Shown here in pieces: positions 8,601-20,600 of a stretch of DNA of 22,007 nucleotides (position 1 is the stretch's first letter; every line of letters starts with the position of its first letter). Source of the stretch: Phoronis ovalis (taxonomy: Eukaryota > Phoronida > Phoronidae). Location: the NCBI GenBank assembly GCA_028565635.1, contig JAOXYB010093382.1:1-22007 (forward strand), written 5' to 3'. Both the position numbers and the translations under genes were made by a program. The notes beneath the pieces were generated by a model. It saw only the letters and a list, made by a program, of their open reading frames with translations. It had not been told where the DNA came from and searched no databases.

Positions 8601-11600
8601 TTTGGAATTTTTTAAAAATACATTGATGTCAGTAAGTTGTCACTCATTGATAAATCAATGGCTTACTTAGATATTTTTTCTTCACGCTCTTCATACGTTT
8701 CTTTCATAACCAGAAGCTTAGTTTTTAACCTCTCATTTTCCCGCTCCATATTTTTAAATAACTCTCTATTTTTTTCTAGTTCTGTGGAAATTTCCTTAGC
8801 TTTTTCTAAAAAGAAACAAAATATAACATAGTTTATAACATATTGCAGAGTTCCTGTAAAACTATTGTTAAATTTATTTTAAAGAAATAGCAAGCAATAG
8901 TACAGGCCTAATTTGTCTGCATTTAGTTTTTTTACCTTTCTAATAGCAATTTGCCATGCTTGCGATTAGACAAGGTATGTCATCATTCATACAATGTAAA
9001 ATTGTTTATTTTATGAATAAATTTGTATTTATTTTGCTGAAAAATAAATAACCTGAAATATATTTTTTCTTAAACCCTCTATAAATTTGGAAAATGTATA
9101 TGATACTGTGCCAGTAAATAAATGAAATGATTTTTGGAAGAAAAACTGACATTTTTTATTGAAATCAAATCTCATATTTTCTCATAATATCTCCTGGTGG
9201 ACAAGATTTGAAACTGTAACTTGAAAGGATCCTGAACCTGCTGAAAGTTTAATAGCAAGATAATTAGACTGGGTTTCCTTGTTTAGCCTATGCTGTTTGT
9301 GAAAGTGTAACAGTGAAGGTACACAAAGCAACTGTTGTTTCTTATTACAATGCAAACTTGCATTTTACAAAAACAAAATATGGTAGTTCCCATACCATCT
9401 CCTTCAATCCGGGCCTCATTTTCAATTTGCAGTTTATTCTTCAAGACCTCATTTTCTTCTTGTACAGCTTGCAATGTGGCATTTTTCTGAAATAACAATT
9501 GAGAATATATCAAGCATACTATGAACACAAACAAACCTCAAATTCCTTCATCTCTACATAAGACAGATGGCCTGCTCTTCTGTCTCTAAATATATAGGTT
9601 AAAATTGGCCTAGCAATATTTTTACCTGGGAATATGATTGGGAACAATCTTACATATTACATAAGAATATACAACTAAAGAATAGAAGTGTCACAGGAGG
9701 GAGTTTTACTTAATGAATGTCTCACTAATTATTGTATCGACAAGCATTATTTTAAATAACATCATTGACACTGAGGCCATTAATATTCAAGAAAAATATC
9801 TGTTTCAGAATTAACAAAAAAATATTTGTTTGCACCGTATTTGCACATCCCGAATAAAGTTGCACTCGTCAGTTGATTGCTGTTATTCTTTAACCAGTAT
9901 GTTATAAAAAATTTAATTCAGTGTCTGTTTTAATGAATTTTATTACTGGGTTGTTGAAGAGTCAGAAACACAAGGTTTGAGTAATGTTACCAAACCAAAG
10001 AAATTCCTCTAAAACATGAAATACCAAATGAATGTAATTCATTCATGCATAACATAGCATGTGACCATGCGATATAAGTCCCCTTGTTTACATTTTTATT
10101 TACTCTATGTCACATATAAAAATTACACATCTAACAATTACAAATAGTAGGACTTTGCAAACTACTGATAATTACCTGACATTTATACGCAGTTAGTAAC
10201 TGAAGAAAACTAGAAACTAAATGTTAAGTTCGAAAAGATGAACATGACAGGAAATATTCAACATGTACACTACTTACAGCTAGCACTTTCACAACAAAGG
10301 TTTCACATCCCTAAAATAGCAGACAGTTCAATAGGCGGGTTAAGGAAGGAAACAAAGGAATAGAAATAGTGTAAAGATCTGGTACATGATAAAAAGGAAA
10401 GCCATAGCCGAATATTAGCAGTCTATTAGGGATAATTTGTTGTGATTACCTTAGACACATCAAGCATTGCAGCGATTTTCTCTTCTAACTTAGAATCTGT
10501 ACCATCGTCGTCGTCATCATCATCTTCTTTATTGTTTTTTTCAAATGCATTTAGTTGATGGAAACAATCCTTGAGGACCTGTATAGGTGAAGGACACCAG
10601 AGTATTAACTTATATACATATGAGAAAAAAACAGTCTTTGCTTGCAGGAGGGGGAGGGTCCGTAGTCAATGTCATGATGAGCTGCCATTTAACAGATTAA
10701 TTTTTTCTCATGCTTGCCAGGATAATTGTCAGGATATTGGTGTTTATTTGGTTATTTTCTTACTTGGACTCCTTCTGTGGGAGGAGAAATTAATTAGATA
10801 AGAATTAAGAGATCTTTGAGACATGAAATTGGCAAATATTTGAGAACTATATTTTGGAGAACTCTGAAACATAAATAGGTCAAAAGGGCACCTATGTGTG
10901 GGATTTCTGCTGTGGTCGAACAATTTGGTGCCAATTGTGTGTCAAGAATTTTATGTATGGTTCCTCTGATGGTGAACAATCAGTCCATGTTGATAATAGA
11001 ACCTTCGAAGCTATCATTGAAGAACGTTTTATGTCCAAATTTGATGAAAATTGCATTAAAAGCTATGGAAGATGTAATACTAGTTTCGTCACATATATCA
11101 TGGCAAATGTCTCCAATAACTTATATTATGGTCTGTTGAATCCAGCTTAGACCATATCTTGGTAAGGATTAGACTAAACACCATCAACTTCAATTGAAAA
11201 TAACTGCTAATGATAACAATAACAGAAATGGAAAGGATCCTATCTGACATTTGTTTTACTACTATCTTGGTCAACAGGGAAAAGATGAAACTTTAGTCTA
11301 TAGAAAGCAATATTTGATTAATCTATTGTTAAGAATCTGTCTTAATTAATAGTATACAAAGATCTTAGAATTAGATAGCAACTAACCTCAAGTTCATTGG
11401 ATTTAAAGGTGTTGTCCTCCTGTAGCATGCTAATTTGTTTTTGCTGATTTGTTATAGTCTCTTTGAGATCATTAATTCTACAATCAAACAAGAATTTATG
11501 ACAATCAGAGAACAGACAATTGCATGCCGCAATAGTGAATACATTCCAAACAACTAAAATTATGAATACAGGAATATAAACTGATCAAAAGTTATTCCAC

Positions 11601-14600
11601 GAACTTTTACTCCTAGAACTCTGTTACAGCTGGTATATATGTAGAAATATGTCAAAGTTCATAGCTTCATTAACTAACTGACCCCTTCAGAATTTTTCCA
11701 AATGTATCATAACTATTACAAAATACAGCATAGATCCTTCTACCTTGGAGTGACCACATCTTGTTGTTAGTTACATTCAAAAATAATTACTACATAAGAA
11801 AAAAACAGTATTTTCTACCAGGAGTCTTGAGTATAGTTTTCCTGTATGCAGTGTTAGAAGAGCTACTATTTAAAATAATTTTTTGCCAGGATAATTGTCA
11901 GGATTTTGTTGCACATTCTGTCACTTGGACTCTTTCCATGGGAGGAGAAAGCAATTGGACAAGATTTAAATGATATTTGTGACATGAAATTTGTAAATAC
12001 ATGAGAACTTTATTTTGGAGAATTCTGAGACAAAAATTGGTCAAAATATGTATGGATTTTTTGTTGTAATTCTGTAATTGAAGATTTTGGTGATAAATGT
12101 GTATCAAAAATATCATGAACAATAAGTCGACAAAAGAACCTTAGAAGTTAGCATGGAAGCATGCTTTATGTTCAAAAATGAAAATTACATTGAAGCCTAT
12201 GGGAAATGAAATATTAGTTTCGTCTCATATATCCCAACACATACAGCAGATGCACCAAAATAGTAACTTGCATTGAATAGCAATTATAATGAAAGTTGAA
12301 CCCATGCCACTCCTAATTAAGAATCAAGCCAGTGTCCTCAGCAGTGGCTGCTGACCACTTAGACGCTACACCACTTAAGATGGGTACCATTTCCACTTAC
12401 TTGTCTTGTGATCCCTTTAATTCAAGCACCAAATCATTCTTCGCTTGATCTACTAATGTTAATTCTTCCCCTCTTGCATCAACTTTATCCTGTAGTTCAG
12501 TGATCTGTTTTTGAAATTCAGAGACTTGAACATCTTTCACAGTAGAAGACTGTTGGAAGTCAGTAGTTTGCTGTTCAAGCTGTGTAATATACTCCTGATA
12601 TTGCTGCAGTTGTAAACTTTGACTAGTAATCTGAAAATGAACAGAACACAGCTTTTAATACTTTAGATTTAAAAAACCTAAGTAAATAAAATTCAAATTA
12701 CAGGGGGATGAATAAAGTTCAAACTGTTGATCAGTTAATTGTAATTACAAAGAAGCAATGTAAAAATTTCAAGGAAGCAGGGACCCAATATTTTATGCAA
12801 GATCCCTCAGCATAAATTAAAAAGAATCAAAGACAAATCATAACCTGGATTTGCAGTAACATATTAAAATGCAAGGTTTCATGTGGAATCACCTAGTGGT
12901 GACATTTGACCTGGGGTACACCCAGGTCATTAACTCGTTAACCTTTGATTCTACATCATATTAATGCCCGATATATATACAGAAACATTACGCACATTTC
13001 AGATTACTAAACGACACCTTTCGTTAGGTTCTGAGCTAATTAGCTAAGTGGCAAATCATAGTGGGTATCTTAAAAATCTAACAATGATACGACTTCAGCT
13101 GTAGTAAGTCTACTTTTCTATAATAGTATAACAGTATAATTAAATAGCTGCTCACCATTTCATCTCTTTGATACACAGCTTGCTGGTATTCAACTAATGT
13201 AGCACTGTTCTGGGAGGACTCCTTTTGCACTGTTTCCAATTCTTCAGTAAGAACTTCTTTTTCCTTTGCCAAATCTTCCTTCTCTTTCTTTATCACCCTG
13301 ATATGTATCTAAAAAAAGAAACAAATCTGGCACATAAAACATTTTGATCCCTGACTAAATGATTGTGTAATCTACATCTATATGTCCCCCATTATGTTTC
13401 AACTCTTGCAATAAATGTTTCTCAACCTGTGGAAACTAATATTTAGGTGTAGGAAGTAATACAAAATTAAACATTACTGTACATAAGCGAGTTGAGTATA
13501 GAGTTTTACCTACATATGACCAGGTATCGGCATACGGTACGGTTCAAATGGGGATACCATACCTCTTTTTACAAATAGTAGTAAGTATAGCACAAACTAA
13601 TCAGATTTTCCCATTCTTATCTTTCGAACCTATGTTTGTCACAAAGCCATGTTAAAGCAACAACACCTCTCACTGCATAATTTGTATAGCTACACTTTAT
13701 ATGTAACCACAAATATACATTACACACACAGCTTAGACCTTAACACATATTTTGGCATTTAGTCAAAGCACAGAATGCACAACAATTATGATAAAATTGT
13801 AAATGGATTAATGAAGGCTAGAAATTAGCATTTTTCGTCATCTCAAAAAAGATAAACCACGATTTATTGAATGAATTGACAACATTTGCCGGAAACATAC
13901 CTCAGTAGTATTTAATTTTTCCTGCATTTTTGAATGATCAGATTTAACCTTTGTCGAGTTTTCTTGCATTTCATTTATCTGAAAAATACAATTGATTTTT
14001 AAACTAAATTCCTTTACTTATATTACTCTGTTCAGCAGAGAAAATCAAAAAAACTCATATTCTGCAATAAATCTTCTGTTTGTAAAGCTATCTACATTCC
14101 AGAGAAATTTTCTGATGTTATGACTGCATCAAACTACAGGTGTTTAAACTATTAACGAAATGCAATCTTATAAAGTGGTGAACACTTACATTCAGAAAGT
14201 TCAAACACATTCTAGGTCAAGGACCTCAATAATTCTACAAAACTGATAATTATGTATTCATTAGATTTCTATTTCCCTAGTAACACATTGGTTACATCAA
14301 ATGTAAATTGGAGCTTTCTCCTTACCTGTGCCTGGAGAATCTCGGTCTCTTTCTTCGAATCTGCAAATACTTTTGCATAGTCATACTGCTTCTTTGGAAC
14401 TTTCTATAAAAGATAATTATTGCAGATTGCAAACATATATTAATAACATTTCACTTTGCCATAACAAAGTCAATAGGACGTTGTATTCTAATTTGTAGTT
14501 CTCAAGTTTACAGCTCTTTGTCTAACATGTTGACACTGCTAAATGCAGATAATGACCAAAAAAAAAACAACAACAACAATGCTCCGCTTACAACAATCAA

Positions 14601-17600
14601 GGAATTAATAGTTAATTTTCATTGTTTCATTAACACGACAGAATATTAGATACATAATGCATACCCCTACTGCGACAATACATTCACAAGTATATTTGTC
14701 AAGAATATTTTCTTACTGATTCTACCTTTGCTCACCATTTATTTGATCCTGTAACTACAGAACTTACCTTGGATTTGCCACAAACACAGCACAAGGTGAA
14801 CAATAATGGAAACAATGTGCAGAACAGTGCAATTAACAGAGATAGTGATGTAGGTAAACCAAATGGCTCTTTGTCCAAGAATTCCTGAGCAGACGGTGGC
14901 AGCTGGAAAGTAACATAAAATAGAAGTGAGCTAGTAACATGTCCTATATAGTTAATAATGCAAATTATTAAATGAATTACTTGTATTACATTATAACATT
15001 TGAGCTTCAAGTCTGCCGAGAGTTGGAGGCAGGTGGTATTGCATGTTCTAGAAAATTTCACAAAACAATTACATATAAAGGTGCTGAAATTCAGTAAAAT
15101 TCGATTTGTTGTTAAATCAACAATTACTGTTCAGTTACAAGCCTCTGAAACAGGTCTGTTGGTACAGACCAATAAATTTCAGTACATTATGTACATACAA
15201 CTATATATATCAGTCTGAAAGTATTTGCAGAAATCGCATCGGGAATTAAATCTGCTTGATAAAAATGCTGCTTTCATATTAAAATGAGTAAGAGACACAT
15301 GTTAGATATTTCGCTCACCTTTTCATATATATCTGTAAGTAACAGATCCATATTTACACACCAATTTTCATTATGACTGACATTTTTATGTGTCAGCCTG
15401 TTCTCTGACTCAGTATCCACAACATTACCATCTTCCTCATTAATCTTGCGGGAATGAAATTCTGTTTTGTAAGGATCTGATGGCAGAGATGCACTCTCAG
15501 AAGATTCCACAACCTCATCAGTTGGGGGAGGAGGGACCTCGGGAGCTTCAAAAGGAGGCTCAGTAACTACATTTACATTTGTAATTGGAATTTCTGACAC
15601 ATCATCTGATGTACTTGAAGATTCACTAGCTGTAGTTTCTACTGTGGGTGGGATAAATGTCTTCAACTGAACAAAGTCATCAGGATTTAAGTCAGGGTCA
15701 TCGGGATATAAGTCAGTATCAGTATATGTGTCTTTGTTGAAATAACCACGTCCATCATCTGTTAATTTTTCTTCCTGGTTACTTTTTATTTCATCAGTGT
15801 TCTGGTTATCATTACCCAAACCTACTTGAGAAGCATCATCAGGGTCCATCAGGTTTTCTTCCTGACTATTCTTTATTTCATTGGAAGTTTCTGTGCCAAC
15901 ATCTCCACTATTTTGCAGTGCATCATTGTTATTTGTCAATGTCTCCTTGGGATGATTACTTTGTTCATCGGGGGTCTCTGAATCAGCATCTATATTCTTC
16001 TGGAAATCACTAGCATTGTTTGATAAAATTTCTTCTTGACTATTTTCAGTTTCACCAGATGATTCAACATTCTTTTGCAAATCATTATCATTGTTTGACA
16101 ACATTTCTTCCTGCTTATTTTCTCTCTCAGAAGTGTTATCCAACACGACATCTGGATTGCCTACTACATCATCAGTGCCAAGCAAAGTTTCCTCTTTTTT
16201 ACTGTTTACCTCATTAGAACTCCCTGTATTCGGTTGAATTATATCATCTTTATCGAGCACATTTTCCTTTTGTTCACTATTTTTCTCCTCAGTAGCGGCA
16301 ACAGTAGTGATAGCATCAGAATCGGTATCAGCATCGGCAACAGTATGCATGTCTGCTTCATTATCATTGTTTGTCAATACTTCCTCCTGATTATTATTTA
16401 TCTTGTCAGAAGCATCAGAATCAATGTCTGTATTCATTTGCAGTACCTTATTATTGCTTGACAAATTTTCCTCTTCATTATTTTTTGCTTCATCAGAGAT
16501 CTCTGCATCAGTATCTTTATCATCATTAGTATTTATCCGAGATAAATTATCATCATTTGACAAATTTTCTCCTGGATTATTTTTTGCTTCATCAGACATG
16601 TCTGCAGCAGTATTATGATTTGTTTGGGGTATATTATCATCGTTTAATGAACTTTCCCCTTGAGTGCTTTTGACTTCATCAGGTGATTCTGTTTCAGTAC
16701 CTTTGTTCCTTTGCACTTCATCATCTGTTAAAAATTTATTGTCATCATGACTATTTCTTCTTTCATTTAAAGGCTCAGTATCAACATCTGCATTCACTTG
16801 CTCTACATCATCATTGTCCAACACATTTCTGCCATCAGTATTTTTTCTTTCATCAGAGATTTCTACAGCAACATCTTCATTCATTCCCAATACGCTATCA
16901 TCGTCTGCCTCTTGATTACCTTTGCTCTGGTCAGCAGTATCTGTACCACCGTCTGCATCTATTTGAGCTGCATTATTGTTATTTTCTTCTTGAATATCTT
17001 TTCTTTCATCAGAGGCTTCTATAACAGCATCAACATTCATTCGTAGATTGGTATCACTGTCCGCAACATTTTCTTCCGGGTTACCGTTTTTCTCGTCAAG
17101 GGACTCTGTGTTTATTTGAGATACACTATCCTTGTCTGGTACAGATTCTTCTTGATTATTTTTTCTGTCATCAGAGATCTCTGTATGCTCATCATCATTA
17201 TTTAAATTCGATACATTATCAACTGACAACAGTTCACTTTTTTTCTCATTAGGGGTCTTTGGTTGTTCAAAATTGACATTGTTATCAGAATCTCCTTCAG
17301 ATCGTAGAAAAGTATCTTCAGTCAAAACTCCCTTTTCAGCTGATTCGCTTGCCTGATTTCTTATTTCTTCATTGGGAGGTTCACTTGGCTCCACAGGTTG
17401 AGTTGACAAAATTTGTCGTGACACAAAGGTTGCACTTTCATAAGGTTCACCAGTTGAACTTGGCTCAATAACATTGACGCTATCTTCACCAAGATCAAAA
17501 TCTGCAATCGTAGTGCCATCAATGACAGTGAATCCGGTAATTTCAGTAGCAGCTGTTGGCAAAACTGGTTGATTTTCTTCTTTATTATCATCAGATGTTT

Positions 17601-20600
17601 GTGAATCAGGAGAACCAGGTGGATTTACAGCCACAGGTGAAGCAGGTGGATGATGAGCATCAGGTGCTCCATGATCTGATTGGGTATACTTCTTATCAAG
17701 TAGAGAATTCATATCTAAAAATAGGAAAAGCAAAGCAGTGATGTTTAATAAATCCATAGTATCATTCTCTATTTATCTATGAGCAAGTTCTATAGAAAAA
17801 TAAAAATGAATTTGTTACACAGGTACAAGGAAGTATGAACACAAATACTTATGCAAATATAAAAGGAACTTTGTGATAGTTGAAAGCAATAAAGTTACCT
17901 AACAAAAGAGAATTAAAAGTAAAATGTTTTTGATAAAAATCTATCTGGAAAATAATTGACAATTCAGACTACAGAATGCTACAGACAACACCGCCTGTTT
18001 TGTAACAGGTATAATGATATGCCTTTTAATTGTAGAATATGTAGACAAATACTTACATTGCAACTCAGGATCTGTCTCTTCTTCAACTAACTTATCATCT
18101 GCTAGAAACAAAAAAGAGATAATGTTAATTTATCATATGGAAGAGCTCCAACATATTAGTTTCATATCAGAGTGATTTCTCAGACAGAGCAAAAATAAGT
18201 TCGGTACCATGTCACATATAAACCCGAGGAATACTTGTGAGTTGTGAGGTCTCCAATACTAACCTGAATACAAACTGGCTTACATTAGTAAGAATCAATT
18301 AGTAAAGTACATTTGCATTACTGCATGAAAAATTTAAACCTTATGTATATGCAGAGCTGACCTAACACAAAAAGTGTGCAATTTAATAGCATTTCAGTGT
18401 CTTTGTCATATGCATGAAGTGCAAGTGTCACATAGAACTCTTGACTACTTTTCAAATGGACTTTTCTCATCTTATGTGGTAAATACTTTAACAGTTTTTG
18501 GTTCATGCAGCTGGGCAACCACTGGCATGCTTTACAACACAGACTAATTAACTTGATTTATCATTATTATATTGCCTATTAGTAACTCAAATACAGTTTC
18601 TGAATTAAGTAAGTGAATTATAGTGGCACACAATATCAAAGTGGTTTCAGCACTAGTACTTTTGCAATTGTATAATGTTTCTCTTTTGTTTCAAAAACAT
18701 ACTTAATCATACCTACAAGTAAATTCACTCAAACTGTATGTTAATATAAAGAACTAAGGAATAAGATGCTTCCATAAAGTAACATCTGCGTTTTCATAAA
18801 ATGTTTACCAACTTAAGAAGTGTTGCAATTGCAAGGAAAGATTAAACAGCTTACAACAGTGAGTTCTTATATGCATTATCTACTAAATTATTACTTAGAA
18901 GTCTTGTTTATTTTTCAAATACACCTTTTAAATTTCATGATAAAAACATTTTAGTCAATGTATGGTATGTCAAGGTTAATGTTCCAAATCACATAAGATT
19001 TGAATAAATCTCTCTCTTTTCACAGCAAATGATTTATAAATTTCATTTATAAGATACATTAGTTACTTTTTTAAAACAAGTCTATTTTTAGCAAGGAATA
19101 AAACTGGGTCTGTGTTAACTTTATGTTTATATTTCTAAGGAAAACATTAAATTTTTGAAACTAAGTTTTTTTCTTGTGTTTTAATGTCTGCCACAAATTC
19201 ATATATTATTTTGCATCTTTTAGGTTGGACATCCATGAACTAACTATAAAACTATGTCTGATGACTTATGTAGAGCTATAACATGCTGATGATTGTCCTC
19301 AAGAAAAAATGATAAACAATGATTTACTGGACTTGAGGGGTACAAGATGCTGGTTTGCTTAAAGGACAGCCTGTTTCTTTCTCATAGCTATGTGAGACTT
19401 CCAAAACTTAAAAATTTAAAGCTGATATCTTTAATATTTTTTGCAGTGTTTCAAATATGCAACAGAGTATTCACACAGTAAATATTGCATTGTGTTACCT
19501 TAATAACTGTTTGCCTAATTTGTTTAAATAAGTAAAGTGTCCTTATACACCTTACCATAGGAAGATATCTCATATTGAAGGTATATGTTGTTACATGGTT
19601 GCCATCACCATCTTCAGCAAACTAATCATGCACTCTCCCATCTATTTGTACAATGAGAAGGCAAAAAAATTAGGAAATTGCTAGAGAAACTGCAATAACC
19701 AAAGAAACAGAGATGTAATCTCTACCTGACGATGGGGTTTTTTGCTAATGTTTTTGAAAATGCTGTTCAACCAATAAGTGACTTTCACAGAAAAGCACCT
19801 AGACTTCCACTTTTGGTACACAGCAAAGATTCTGCAGCTCTTTATACTTTTACTTATTTTAAACCCTCTTATTGCTTCATTATATTATTTGTGTAGCAAA
19901 ATCTGATGTCTCTATGTGGAAACTGTCTTTCACACAAACTTTCTTGGACATATACTTCTTCAGTGAACTAGCATTTTGTGCAATAACTACATTAATGGCC
20001 TTTTGTTGTATTCTAATTGTCTGTGTTCCTTTTACCTTGAATACCAAATCATTTTTTGCTTGATCTACTAATGTCAGTTCTTTCTCTCTTGCAGCAAGCT
20101 TATCCTGTAGGTCAGTAATCCGTATTTGTCATTCAGTGACTTAAAACATCGTAGTTGTTTTATACAGTAGTTAAGTTTGAGTGTTTTATGAGTCAAGCCC
20201 AGGTAATCAGCATTGGCAATATAGTGCTCTGGCTCCACATCGACCACTGTGTTTATAACTTTGGATATTACTTTTCTTGAGTTTCTGATAACTTTAGCAC
20301 TAAATCATTCTTTGCTTGATCTACTGAAGTTCTTTTTGCATCCCTTCTATCCTGTAGCTCAATGATCTGTTTTTGAAATTCAGTGACTCTAGGATATATA
20401 AAAGAGTTTTATATATCCTAGAGTGACTTGAAAATCTTTCGCAGCAGAAAACTTTGTTAGTTTCTATCTTCAATCTACGTGATATATTCCCAACACTTTA
20501 CAGATTGCACATTTGCTTTTAATATTTCTATCTCTTCTTTTCCTGTTAACCACAGAGACCATAATTATAGTGTGGCAGCACCCCATATTGGTAACTCCAC

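Noticed and set aside
10894-11150. Two overlapping open frames of 81 and 84 codons
   Set aside because: They lie in repeat copy A and are not conserved in copy B, where the frames are broken. No known domain is recognised.
16683-17046. Plus-strand open frames over the large luminal exon
   Set aside because: They are antisense shadows of the repeat array; their His/Leu/Phe-rich composition mirrors the complement of acidic codons.
15720-17255. CRISPR-like periodicity
   Set aside because: The periodicity is a diverged protein-coding repeat in a eukaryotic exon, with no constant repeats or unique spacers.
17715-17757. Upstream ATG giving the large exon a hydrophobic, signal-peptide-like leader (MDLLNITALLFLFLD)
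   Set aside because: These bases are the T-rich tract and acceptor of an intron (CCTATTTTTAG at 17715). Such tracts translate to Leu/Phe by chance. The preceding exon 18057-18101 splices in correct phase, so this is intron unless a transcript start is shown there.
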